A stretch of 64,000 nucleotides of DNA. Source: Alkalihalobacillus trypoxylicola (GTDB taxonomy: Bacteria; Bacillota; Bacilli; Bacillales; Bacillaceae_D). The notes beneath the pieces are model-generated. The model was not told the origin of the DNA, did no database searches, and worked only from the letters and a program-made list of their open reading frames with translations. The stretch lies in contig NZ_LTAO01000001.1 in NCBI RefSeq assembly GCF_001590785.1, positions 372,001 through 436,000 of the forward strand, in the 5' to 3' direction. Position 1 is the stretch's first letter, and every line of letters begins with the position of its first letter. The translations under genes and the position numbers were made by a program. Below, piece by piece: positions 1 through 8,325 of the stretch.

Positions 1-1066
1 CGATTTGTTGATGTGCTTGAGCCGTATCTTGAATGCTAATAGCTTCTTTTGCATCAAAAGTTAAGTACTTACGCTTTAGCTTCATCACTCGTTCATAGGC
101 AGCATCAATGACCTCTTCCGTTATTTCTCCTGCTTCTAACGCTCGCTTTACTTCTTCTATCGCACCTACCTGTCTATCCTGGCGATGCGAGATCATAATG
201 AGGTCAATACCTGCCTGTAATGCGACTACAGCTCCTTTTTCTGTTCCAATGGTCTTAGAAATAGCATCCATTTCCATACAATCTGTCGTCACGACACCGT
301 CAAAGCCTAATTGCTCTCTTAACAAGCCTGTAATAACACTTTTTGACAACGTCGCAGGTGTACCCTCATTTTTTTCTAACACTGGAAAATGAATGTGAGC
401 AGACATCACTGTATCAGCTCCTGCCTCTATGCATGCTTTAAACGGGACTAGCTCCACCTTTTCTAGACGTTCAAGCGAATGAGGGATCGTTGGCAAACCT
501 AAATGTGAGTCTATATTCGTATCACCATGACCCGGAAAATGTTTCAGAGTGGTTACCATACCACCAGCCTGCAAACCTAGCATGGACTTCCTTCCTAACT
601 CTGCCACTTTTTCAGGGTTTTCACCAAAGGAACGAACACCGATAACGGGATTATCCGCATTATTATTCACATCTAATACAGGTGCTAAATTCCAATTGAT
701 ACCGAGCTCCATAAGCTCTTCTCCACAAATTCTCCCTAATTCAAATGCATAATCACTTTGATTCGTTGCCGCGGTAGCCATCGCTCCAGGTAAGATAGTC
801 GTACCCTTACTTAACCGACGAACCACTCCATTTTCTTGGTCGACACAAATTAATAACGGTTTTTCTTGAAAACGAGCGGCTATTTGTTGCAATTCTGTTG
901 TTAAAGCTTTCACTTCGTCCGGTGTACCAATATTTCTTGCAAATAAGATTATATTTCCGACATGGTATTTTTCAATTAACTCTTTCATCTCTTTTGGCAC
1001 CTTTTTACCATTAAAACCAACAACAAAAAGTTGACCTAGCTTTTCTTCTAATGTCACTTTACTCAT
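1..1066 (-). CDS. Beta-N-acetylhexosaminidase, NagZ-like GH3 (C-terminus beyond window)
   Basis: Glycoside hydrolase family 3 enzyme, expected to remove non-reducing GlcNAc from GlcNAc-MurNAc fragments. About 355 residues are visible. The ATG at 1066 opens MSKVTLEEKLGQLF, and the frame stays open to base 1, where the window ends, so this is not a real truncation. Family motifs seen are DQENG, the KHFPGHGD loop followed by the DSH of the Asp-His acid/base dyad, and TTDCMEMD, which carries the nucleophile Asp. There is no signal peptide, so the enzyme should be cytosolic, unlike secreted B. subtilis NagZ. It is a paralogue of the nagZ at 4719-6329 and lies last in the anmK-GNAT-serine hydrolase run, 15 bp after the hydrolase stop. 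Whether it has the C-terminal domain of the longer paralogue cannot be seen. Confidence 0.9.
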   Translation of the reverse strand, partial: MSKVTLEEKLGQLFVVGFNGKKVPKEMKELIEKYHVGNIILFARNIGTPDEVKALTTELQQIAARFQEKPLLICVDQENGVVRRLSKGTTILPGAMATAATNQSDYAFELGRICGEELMELGINWNLAPVLDVNNNADNPVIGVRSFGENPEKVAELGRKSMLGLQAGGMVTTLKHFPGHGDTNIDSHLGLPTIPHSLERLEKVELVPFKACIEAGADTVMSAHIHFPVLEKNEGTPATLSKSVITGLLREQLGFDGVVTTDCMEMDAISKTIGTEKGAVVALQAGIDLIMISHRQDRQVGAIEEVKRALEAGEITEEVIDAAYERVMKLKRKYLTFDAKEAISIQDTAQAHQQI

Positions 1067-1081
1067 CTTTTTCCCACCTTT

Positions 1082-2128
1082 TTATAAAGTTGATACAATT
1101 AAATTATGTAAACGTGGTCTCAACCGAATAATTGGATCCTTTCTCCCGAAATGAACTCGATTGGTTAACAAAATGACTCTTAGTTGAATTTCGGGATCAA
1201 ACCAAATACTCGTTCCTGTGAAGCCTGTATGACCAAAGCTTCCTTCTGAAAATAAATCACCACATGAGGAGAAATTTGGACTATTTAATATCCAACCTAA
1301 ACCACGATATTCAGAGTCAAACAGTGTATAATTTTTTTGAGAAACCGCTAATGTCTGCTCTGACAAAATTCTCTTCCCTCGGAAATATCCGCCTTGCTCA
1401 ATCATCTCCGCAAAATTTGTTAGGTCTGTTACGGTTGAGAATAAACCAGCGTGACCACTAATACCACCCATACTTTCAGTGTTATCATCATGGACGATAC
1501 CTTGCTTATAGTCACGGAGCTCCTCACTATATTCTGTTGCCGCATACCTCGTTTTTTCATAATTTAAATGAAAGCCCGTTTCATTCATTTCTAATGGGGC
1601 TAAAATTTCCTCTTCAACAAATCGAGCATAGGGAACACTGGTTATCTTCTCTATCAAATGATAAAGCGTAATAAATCCCAAATCACTATAAACGACTTGC
1701 TTTCCAGGTGGTGCAACTAGTTTCTCTTCATAAATACTTTCCATAATTTCACCAACAAGAAGTTTTTTCTCATAATAGCGTCTATGTGCGGGAAGGCCAG
1801 AAGTATGGGTTAGTAAGTGCTTAATTCGAATTTCTTCTTTCCCCCCTCCTGAAAATGAAGGTAGAAAAAATGAAACGCGATCATCTAAATGTAGATCTCC
1901 ATGCTCAATCAGCTTTAAAACGACGGGTAATGTTGCGATAACTTTTGTTAAAGACGCTAAATCGAAGACGGTCGTTATTTTCATTGGTTCTTTATTCGGA
2001 AATACTCTTTGAAATCCAAAAGTTTCTTGTAGTAGCAATTTACCTTGTTGTGCAACCTGAAGGGTCGCACCTGGAATATGGTTCAATTGTATTTCTTTTT
2101 CTAGAAAATTTCGGACTTTTTCAAACAA
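1082..2128 (-). CDS. Serine hydrolase, beta-lactamase/AmiE-like family
   Basis: Penicillin-recognising serine hydrolase fold of 348 residues. The three active-site motifs are visible: S59-L-T-K62, Y147-S-D149 and H300-T-G302. The spacing and the HTGFTG form match B. subtilis AmiE (YbbE), the amidase that strips stem peptides from MurNAc in the muropeptide-recycling cluster. No signal peptide or lipobox is present, so it should act in the cytosol, whereas the B. subtilis protein is exported. It starts 6 bp after the GNAT gene and precedes a nagZ-like gene. Its neighbours (anmK, nagZ, murQ) make a MurNAc-peptide amidase the likeliest role, but other esterase or peptidase activities of this superfamily cannot be excluded from sequence. 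Confidence 0.82.
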   Translation of the reverse strand: MFEKVRNFLEKEIQLNHIPGATLQVAQQGKLLLQETFGFQRVFPNKEPMKITTVFDLASLTKVIATLPVVLKLIEHGDLHLDDRVSFFLPSFSGGGKEEIRIKHLLTHTSGLPAHRRYYEKKLLVGEIMESIYEEKLVAPPGKQVVYSDLGFITLYHLIEKITSVPYARFVEEEILAPLEMNETGFHLNYEKTRYAATEYSEELRDYKQGIVHDDNTESMGGISGHAGLFSTVTDLTNFAEMIEQGGYFRGKRILSEQTLAVSQKNYTLFDSEYRGLGWILNSPNFSSCGDLFSEGSFGHTGFTGTSIWFDPEIQLRVILLTNRVHFGRKDPIIRLRPRLHNLIVSTL

Positions 2129-2134
2129 GTTCCT

Positions 2135-3106
2135 TCACCCCAGGTTCTTTTGTAAATTACGATAGCTTTTCCATTCCTTAAAGCCTAGCTTCTCATAAAA
2201 CGAAACTAACCCTGTCCAGTCAATGACCATCGAAGAAACACCTCGTTTCCGTAAATAATAGATGGCTGCTTCTACAACAGCTATACCATAACCAGATTTA
2301 CGTTCTTCTTTTGCCACTCCCAAAGGACCAATACCTCCAAGGTTGTGCTCAAATAAGGAACTCCAGTATACATTTTGAGCGATGATAGGAGAGCTTAAAT
2401 CATTAATTCTACAAAAGCCGATAATTGATCCTTCTTTCTTCACAACTACGAACTCCCTTCCAACTCCTCCCATTTCAAAGTATTTATGGGCTTCATATTG
2501 CCATCTTCCAGGAAAGCTTTGCTTCAAAAAGTGTAGAAACTGATCCTTTTCTTCAATCTTTAATATCGTAAAAGATATATTTTGTATAACTGGGAGGGTT
2601 ACTTCCTCTTGATCTTTAAAACTTCTAACCATGTCATAGTCGCGGCCATATGGCTCATTTAGCTCGTATCCTTGACTTTCGAACCAGCGAATCGTTTGTT
2701 CATAGTTTGCAGGAATACCTGGGAAAAAATGAAACGGGTCGCGTCCTAACATAATTTCTTTAATATTTTGATTCTGAAAGGCTCCCTCTGCTTTTCTTAA
2801 TAATTCTGAACCGATCCCTTGATTACGATAATCCTTATGAACGACTAAAACTTGAATCCAGCCAACATCCTGGCCAAGATTTACTTCTCTATTTTCTTGG
2901 AACATCTTTGAGATTATGAATCCTACTAATTCATCTTGCTCGTTTAAAGTGAGGTAGGAACCTTCAAAAAATAAATTACAATCAGAGAAACTATTTTGAA
3001 TAAGTAACCTTTCAGACATAGGAAAATCAGCACCCATTTCCTGATTCCATAGGTTTACCATATCTTGAACCTTCAAACGCTTTAGTGATTGATAGTGAAG
3101 CTTCAT
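2135..3106 (-). CDS. Double GNAT-domain N-acetyltransferase (YbbJ-like position)
   Basis: Predicted acetyl-CoA-dependent acyltransferase with two GNAT-like halves. The first has the acetyl-CoA loop RNQGIG within VVHKDYRNQGIGSELL. The second has ERKSGYGIAVVEAAIYYLRKRG followed by a GFKEW-type end. The acceptor is unknown. The ATG at 3106 is preferred because a strong AGGAGG lies 11 nt upstream. The frame is also open to an ATG at 3130 and further to 3160. It sits between anmK and the AmiE-like hydrolase. B. subtilis also has a GNAT gene (ybbJ) beside murQ, so a link to cell-wall sugar or muropeptide recycling is plausible but unproven. Confidence 0.78.
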   Translation of the reverse strand: MKLHYQSLKRLKVQDMVNLWNQEMGADFPMSERLLIQNSFSDCNLFFEGSYLTLNEQDELVGFIISKMFQENREVNLGQDVGWIQVLVVHKDYRNQGIGSELLRKAEGAFQNQNIKEIMLGRDPFHFFPGIPANYEQTIRWFESQGYELNEPYGRDYDMVRSFKDQEEVTLPVIQNISFTILKIEEKDQFLHFLKQSFPGRWQYEAHKYFEMGGVGREFVVVKKEGSIIGFCRINDLSSPIIAQNVYWSSLFEHNLGGIGPLGVAKEERKSGYGIAVVEAAIYYLRKRGVSSMVIDWTGLVSFYEKLGFKEWKSYRNLQKNLG

Positions 3107-3184
3107 CCTTAAGCAATCCTCCTTGTTCATTTCTAGCCCCCAGTTAAAAGAGCCATACATACCATTTGTCTATGTTTTGTAATG

Positions 3185-3218
3185 AAAAAACTGAGTCAAT
3201 CGATGAACTCAGTTTTTT
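3185..3218 (-). terminator. Hairpin overlapping the anmK stop
   Basis: Perfect 12-bp inverted repeat, AAAAAACTGAGT and ACTCAGTTTTTT, with a 10-nt loop. The right arm contains the anmK stop codon. A U-run follows on either strand. It may attenuate transcription from anmK into the GNAT-hydrolase-nagZ genes. Confidence 0.75.
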
Positions 3219-4384
3219 GAAGGGAAAGCTATTTTACCCATCGACACTTTCTTTTTTGCTCCTGTGGCCGATGGCGTGTTGTTTGTTTGCTGTTTTAGAA
3301 ATTCGTTACCTAAGACAGCAAAAGCGATAGCTTCCTTGGCATCACTCGAAAAGGCTAAAGCCTCCATTCCCTTCACTGGGCGGCCTAAACGATTAGACAG
3401 TTGTTTCATGATAAATAAATTATGAACACCACCACCGCCAACGTAAAATTCATCCAGTTCTACATGTGAGTCAAGCTGCTCTTCTACCGTTTTGACAATG
3501 GTTTCAACTGTGTAGCTTGTTACCGTTGCCACAATATCAGCAAATGATAACCCTCTCTTCTCCCCTTCATCCCAAAGTTCTCTCGCCATATCACGGTGAT
3601 AATATTCTCGTCCTGTGCTTTTTGGAAACGGCTTAGACAAGAAATGATCAGAAGCTAGTATTTCTTTGAGCCACTCATGATTAACTTTGCCCTTGGAAGC
3701 TAAGTTACCTGCTTCATCAAAATGCTTGGCGCCATTTGAACCAATTCGAATGACTTCATCAATTAGCACATTTCCAGGCCCCGTATCAAAAGCGATTACA
3801 GAGCGATCTAAGCTTTTAGGCAAAACGGTAAGATTGGCCATTCCTCCAATGTTTATCAAGCATCGTCCTTTCATTGTACTTCTAAATAATAGATCATCCA
3901 CAAAAGGTACCAAAGGGGCTCCTTGACCACCTACGGCTAAATCGGTCGGTCTAAAATCACCAACTGTTAATGTTTGTGTGCGTTCTGCAATAACCGCCAG
4001 TTCTCCAATTTGCATAGTGGCAAATTCTTTAGGTAAATGGTGAATCGTTTGCCCATGTGAGCTTACAAAATCTAAGTCTGAAAGCTGATAAGTGGTATCT
4101 TTCATTACAAGTATAACGGCTTCCGACATCTTCTCTGCTAACTCAACATTCAACCGACATATTTCATCAACACGTGAGGTTTTTACATCACAGGCTGCAA
4201 ATAATCTCTGTTTTAACGATTGATCATACTCTAACGTTTCAAAGGCTAATAGAGCTACCTTTGTCTCATATCCAGAATGTTCAATTTCAACGAGTGCAGC
4301 ATCCACACCATCTCCAGACGTTCCAGACATCAAACCAACCGCTAATACTTTTTCTTTTTGCAAAGGTAAGGATATCATTGACAT
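3209..4384 (-). CDS. anmK: Anhydro-N-acetylmuramic acid kinase
   Basis: ATP-dependent kinase that hydrolyses the 1,6-anhydro ring and phosphorylates 1,6-anhydro-MurNAc to MurNAc-6-phosphate, the substrate of MurQ. The 391-residue length is normal for the family. Diagnostic motifs are the N-terminal GLMSGTSGDGVDAALVE, SHGQTIHH, GDFRPTDLAVGGQGAPLVP (which carries the catalytic Asp) and NIGGMANLT. The ATG at 4384 has GGAGGTG 8 nt upstream. It heads a run with the GNAT, serine hydrolase and nagZ-like genes and is separated from the murQ-ABC-nagZ run by a GC-rich repeat. B. subtilis lacks AnmK, so its presence implies that anhydro-sugars from lytic transglycosylases are recycled here. Confidence 0.95.
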   Translation of the reverse strand: MSMISLPLQKEKVLAVGLMSGTSGDGVDAALVEIEHSGYETKVALLAFETLEYDQSLKQRLFAACDVKTSRVDEICRLNVELAEKMSEAVILVMKDTTYQLSDLDFVSSHGQTIHHLPKEFATMQIGELAVIAERTQTLTVGDFRPTDLAVGGQGAPLVPFVDDLLFRSTMKGRCLINIGGMANLTVLPKSLDRSVIAFDTGPGNVLIDEVIRIGSNGAKHFDEAGNLASKGKVNHEWLKEILASDHFLSKPFPKSTGREYYHRDMARELWDEGEKRGLSFADIVATVTSYTVETIVKTVEEQLDSHVELDEFYVGGGGVHNLFIMKQLSNRLGRPVKGMEALAFSSDAKEAIAFAVLGNEFLKQQTNNTPSATGAKKKVSMGKIAFPSKN

Positions 4385-4448
4385 TTTTGTTGCACCTCCA
4401 TTGTTTTTGTATACAAATACTTTAAGAGCAATGTCTATTTTTCAAAGA

Positions 4449-4563
4449 CCGCTCCGGGAATGGGGCTCGCTTTCCGCAGGCGGGCGCTGAGCTAACCGGC
4501 TTTGCCGGTGGATCTCAGCCTGCCCTCTCCTCCTGCAGGAGTCGGCTCCCATTCTCACCGCTG
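4449..4563. repeat. GC-rich nested palindromic intergenic element
   Basis: A 115-bp block far richer in GC than its surroundings, lying between nagZ and anmK. It folds as nested stems: GAATGGG with CCCATTC outermost, CCGCAGG with CCTGCAGG, GGGCGCTGAG with CTCAGCCTGCCC, and a central CCGGC-TTT-GCCGG hairpin. From memory it resembles extragenic palindromes scattered through other Bacillaceae genomes, recognisable by CGCTTTCCGC-GGGCGGG and CCTGC-GGAGTC. It has no ORF. The remaining parts of the 334-bp gap (4385-4448 and 4564-4718) are AT-rich and otherwise featureless, apart from the anmK ribosome site. Confidence 0.7.
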
Positions 4564-4718
4564 GTGTTTGAGAAAACTCATTTGTTTATTTGCTTCTTGT
4601 ACAAAGAATACATTGAATAACTAGCCTTTAATAAAAGAGCAAAACCACACTTTACTATTTGTAGGAATCGAAGTGATTCGGGCAACGTCATGTTGGGTTT
4701 GTATGCAAGAATATACCT

Positions 4719-6329
4719 TTATTCTGGACTATTTTTAATGGTAACCGGCAATTTTCCGTGTACTTCGCTTAAGCCATAAATAACTCGTGCTGCGATTTGT
4801 AGTGCACTAGTATTAAATTCATAGGTAGCTAGAAAAGCATCCACATATGGAAATATGGAACGGTCATAAGGGACACGACATGCGACACCAATGATTTTTT
4901 TATTTAACGAAGAAAGCGCCTTAATATATTGTTGTTGCTGCGGTGATAAAACCGCCGAAATCGTTGCTATAATAATTACATCTACTTGATTTGCTTCTTT
5001 AATCAAGCCTTCTAAATCCCCTTTTGAATCCTCTAACGGGATCTTAAATGCTTGAGCATGACGATCTATTTTTTTGATTTCCTCACTTAAAGCATTCATC
5101 TTAAATCGTTGATCTTCAACCCTTGTTAAATATGAATACTCAGGGTAAACCACAAGAACCCGTTCATTTCCATCAACCGATAAAGGAAGCAATTGCTTAT
5201 TTTCTACTAACGTAATTCCTTGTTTCATAGCCTGTAAAGCCTTTATCTGATGTTGCTCAGAGCCAACAAAAGGTGGGATTTTTAATGAATTCAAATCTTG
5301 TTCAGTCCAGTTTAAATAGCGTTTCTTTAATAATTGTATTCTTTGATAGCTCGACTCTATCATTTCTTTCGTTAACTCACCTTGATCAAAAGCATGATAA
5401 ATTTCTTCAAGTGCCTCATATTGTAGCTCTGGCAAATTTGAAATCATAATTAAGTCAACACCTGCTTTGATAGCCTCCACCGCGCCTCGAGCTGTTCCAA
5501 TTGTTTTTGAAATCGCATCCATTTCAAGACAATCCGTTGTCGTCACACCACGAAAACCTAATTGGTTACGCAATAGCTCCGTCATCACGCTATATGATAA
5601 GGTTGCTGGAATTTGAGCCCTACTTTCTAATGCTGGAAAATGGATATGTGAAGTCATCACTATATCTGCACCAGCATCGATACACGTTTGAAAAGGTTTC
5701 AGCTCTACCTCCACTAGTCGTTCCATAGGATGGTGAATGGTTGGTAAGGCTAAGTGTGAATCTATAACTGTATCTCCGTGCCCTGGGAAATGCTTAAGCG
5801 TCGAAATGACTCCAGCCTTTTGTATACCTTTCATCCATGAACAGCTCAGCTGACTAACACGGCTAGCATCTTCTCCAAAGGAACGAACACCAATTACAGG
5901 GTTATTGGGATTATTATTCACATCAACAGTTGGTGCTAGATTCCAATTGATACCTAAAGCTTTTAACTCTTTCCCCGTTAACATACCTATCTCTTCAGCA
6001 AGTAACACATCATCTGCTGCACCTAACAACATCGCTCCAGGGAAGACAGTTGTTCCCTCACCTAGACGCCTTACTGCACCGTTCTCTTGATCCGTGCAAA
6101 TAAATAGCGGCTTTTGATGACCAGATTGTTGGGCCCATGCTTGTAATTTAGTCGTAAGGGCAAGTAGCTCTTCAGGCTTTCCTATATTCCTACCAAATAA
6201 AATAACACCACCAACAGAATACTCCTTGATAAGCTGCGCTATTGCTGGTGAAAGGGATGATGTTTGGTCTGCTTTAAAACCAAACACCATCATTTGACCG
6301 ATTTTGTATTTCCACTCTTTTGAAGGCAT
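4719..6329 (-). CDS. nagZ: Beta-N-acetylglucosaminidase NagZ (GH3)
   Basis: 536-residue GH3 enzyme with an N-terminal barrel (about residues 1-340) and a C-terminal alpha/beta domain (about 370-530), the architecture of B. subtilis NagZ. Motifs include TDQENGAVRR, KHFPGHGDT followed by the DSH dyad, and TTDCLEMDAI carrying the nucleophile Asp. It cleaves GlcNAc from MurNAc or anhydro-MurNAc. There is no signal peptide, so it should be cytosolic, where it would act on imported disaccharides. The ATG at 6329 shares its A with the stop of the upstream permease gene (TAATG), which indicates translational coupling to the ABC importer. The paralogue at 1-1066 may differ in preference for peptide-bearing substrates, but that is only inferred. 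Confidence 0.93.
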   Translation of the reverse strand: MPSKEWKYKIGQMMVFGFKADQTSSLSPAIAQLIKEYSVGGVILFGRNIGKPEELLALTTKLQAWAQQSGHQKPLFICTDQENGAVRRLGEGTTVFPGAMLLGAADDVLLAEEIGMLTGKELKALGINWNLAPTVDVNNNPNNPVIGVRSFGEDASRVSQLSCSWMKGIQKAGVISTLKHFPGHGDTVIDSHLALPTIHHPMERLVEVELKPFQTCIDAGADIVMTSHIHFPALESRAQIPATLSYSVMTELLRNQLGFRGVTTTDCLEMDAISKTIGTARGAVEAIKAGVDLIMISNLPELQYEALEEIYHAFDQGELTKEMIESSYQRIQLLKKRYLNWTEQDLNSLKIPPFVGSEQHQIKALQAMKQGITLVENKQLLPLSVDGNERVLVVYPEYSYLTRVEDQRFKMNALSEEIKKIDRHAQAFKIPLEDSKGDLEGLIKEANQVDVIIIATISAVLSPQQQQYIKALSSLNKKIIGVACRVPYDRSIFPYVDAFLATYEFNTSALQIAARVIYGLSEVHGKLPVTIKNSPE

Positions 6330-7288
6330 TATTCCTTCACTCCTCCAAGTGTCAAACCTTTAATAAAGTAACGTTGGAAAATCAAGAAGAAGATTATGAT
6401 TGGTACTGCTGCGACGGTAGCTCCTGTCATCAGATACTTAAAGCTTGTTAAATTGGCATCCTGTAATGTTTTTAAACCTGCAGGAAGCGTCATTAAATCC
6501 GCATTATTGATGACTATAATTGGCCACAAGAACGCATTCCAAACCATAACAAAAGTGAAAATACCTAAGGTTACCATCGCCGGAATGGCTAGTGGTATAA
6601 CGATTTTGTAAAATATCTTCCATTCGTTTGCTCCGTCAATTGTTGCTGCTTCTATTAACTCATCAGGTACCGAAAGAAGGAATTGTCGCATCAGAAATAC
6701 CCCAAAGGCGGCTGCAAGGTTTGGTAAAACTAAAGCCCAATGGGAGTCGAACATTTGTAAATTTTGGACAATAATAAAGGTTGGTACAAGTGTTACTTGC
6801 TCCGGAATCATCATGGTAGCAATAATAATCCAAAATAAAATCCATTTTCCAGGGAAATTCTTTTTCGCAAAGACATACCCTGCCATCGTATCTATGAGCA
6901 CAATTAAGGCGGTCGTCACCACCGCGATATATATACTATTAAAGAGCCATTTGAAAATCGGAGTGGTTGTAAAAAGTTTCGTAAATGTACTAAAGGTTTT
7001 CTCAACCACTTCATCCATTAAATCAGCATGAACTTGAGCTTGCTCCATATCACCTGCTTGTTCAGCCGCTCTCTTTTTCTGCCACTGTGAGAAGTATTCT
7101 GTAATTCCAACTGGATACAGCTTTGGCGGTGTTGATTCTACGTATGAAATGGGGCGGTCCATCTCTTCATTTTGGTAACTTGGCAATTGTAAAGCAGTCG
7201 AAAATACCCAATATAGTGGTAAGAGGGAGATGACAGCTAAAATGGATAAGATAAAAATACTAAATGGTTTTTTTAATTTTGACAGCAT
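6329..7288 (-). CDS. Carbohydrate ABC importer permease, MalG type
   Basis: Inner-membrane subunit of a CUT1-type sugar importer, 319 residues. It has an N-terminal membrane segment near residues 10-32, five more hydrophobic segments in the second half, and the cytoplasmic EAA loop EAATIDGANEWKIFYKIVIP that docks the ATPase. The stretch of roughly residues 35-110 between the first and second membrane segments is long, charged and partly coiled-coil-like (KKRAAEQAGDMEQAQ). This makes the protein longer than the usual 270-290 residues. Its stop overlaps the nagZ start. The partner permease is 14 bp upstream. Context suggests GlcNAc-MurNAc or anhydro forms as substrate. Confidence 0.9.
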   Translation of the reverse strand: MLSKLKKPFSIFILSILAVISLLPLYWVFSTALQLPSYQNEEMDRPISYVESTPPKLYPVGITEYFSQWQKKRAAEQAGDMEQAQVHADLMDEVVEKTFSTFTKLFTTTPIFKWLFNSIYIAVVTTALIVLIDTMAGYVFAKKNFPGKWILFWIIIATMMIPEQVTLVPTFIIVQNLQMFDSHWALVLPNLAAAFGVFLMRQFLLSVPDELIEAATIDGANEWKIFYKIVIPLAIPAMVTLGIFTFVMVWNAFLWPIIVINNADLMTLPAGLKTLQDANLTSFKYLMTGATVAAVPIIIFFLIFQRYFIKGLTLGGVKE

Positions 7289-7302
7289 AATAATCCCCCT
7301 CT

Positions 7303-8223
7303 CTATTTATCCTTCATAAGTCTAAACTGAGCAATTGCAAAGCCCATTAAGATTAAAAATAATATGACCGATTGAGCTGAAGCTAAACCAAAATTAAAGT
7401 CTCGGAACGCTGTTTTATAGATCATGTGGACGATCGTCTCGGTAGCATTACCAGGACCTCCACCTGTCATCATGATAATTTGCGTAAATACCTGAAATGA
7501 ACCGATTGTACTTATAATAATCAAATAGAGTGTTGTCGGTTTTAGCATTGGCAAAGTAATCCGCATAAATTTATGGTAAGGAGTAGCTCCATCAATATCC
7601 GCTGCTTCATATAATGAAGGATTTATATTATTCATTGCGGCCAAATAAATAATAATTCCAGAACCTGGAGGTATAAGTATCGACATAATCATTAATGCAG
7701 GTAACGCCGTTGAGGATTGAGCTAGCCAGTTTACTGGCTCAAATCCAAAGAATTCTATTATGTAGTTAAATATACCGAAACGATAGTTATACATCCAACG
7801 CCAAACCATCGCAATAATGACCATTGACGTTACCGTTGGTAAATAAAAGGCAGAACGGAAAAACGTCTGTGAAATCCTACCTAACGGATGAATCATTGCA
7901 GCAATTACAAGTGCTGTAATAATAAAAGCTGGAACGGTTACTACCGTATATAATAAAGTGTTCATAACAGCCTTACGGAATACCTCACTTTGAAAGGCAT
8001 CGATGTAATGCTTAAAGCCAACATAATCTATATCAAAAACGCCACGGTCTTGAAATGAAATCACAAAAGCCCAAACGATGGGAATAAACATAAAAACAGT
8101 AAAGAATATCAACTTAGGCATTAGAAAAAGATAGGCCACTTTATTCTTTTTTATTCGCTCCCATAATGACTTCTTCGGAACGATTATTTTTTCAGATGTA
8201 TTGATTTGAGGTTGATTGTCCAC
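7303..8223 (-). CDS. Carbohydrate ABC importer permease, MalF type
   Basis: 306-residue partner permease of the CUT1 family. It has six hydrophobic segments starting near residue 28, a cytoplasmic N-terminal tail rich in Lys, and the EAA loop YEAADIDGATPYHKFMRITLP. It forms the channel with the 6329-7288 product. It lies between the lipoprotein gene, from which it is separated by a hairpin, and the MalG-type permease. No ATPase gene is present in the locus, so a shared ATPase of the MsmX type encoded elsewhere is expected, as is common for sugar importers of Bacillus. Confidence 0.9.
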   Translation of the reverse strand: MDNQPQINTSEKIIVPKKSLWERIKKNKVAYLFLMPKLIFFTVFMFIPIVWAFVISFQDRGVFDIDYVGFKHYIDAFQSEVFRKAVMNTLLYTVVTVPAFIITALVIAAMIHPLGRISQTFFRSAFYLPTVTSMVIIAMVWRWMYNYRFGIFNYIIEFFGFEPVNWLAQSSTALPALMIMSILIPPGSGIIIYLAAMNNINPSLYEAADIDGATPYHKFMRITLPMLKPTTLYLIIISTIGSFQVFTQIIMMTGGGPGNATETIVHMIYKTAFRDFNFGLASAQSVILFLILMGFAIAQFRLMKDK

Positions 8224-8257
8224 TCGTTCCTCATCTCCTAACTATATTAATAAGGAA

Positions 8258-8290
8258 AAGCTCTTCCTCCTTTTTTGGAAAGAAGAGCTT
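8258..8290 (-). terminator. Hairpin between binding protein and permeases
   Basis: Inverted repeat AAGCTCTTC / GAAGAGCTT (9 bp) around a 15-nt loop, followed on the minus strand by UUUUCCUUAUU. Such partial terminators after the binding-protein gene usually keep its expression above that of the permeases. The U-tract is imperfect, so readthrough is expected. Confidence 0.6.
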
Positions 8291-8325
8291 CAATTACATA
8301 ATTGCTTTTAGACTATAACAGTCCA

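Noticed and set aside
4385-4718. Riboswitch or T-box between nagZ and anmK
   Set aside because: The structured part is a GC-rich symmetrical repeat without an anti-terminator arrangement or T-box sequence, and an A-T-rich stretch separates it from the anmK start.
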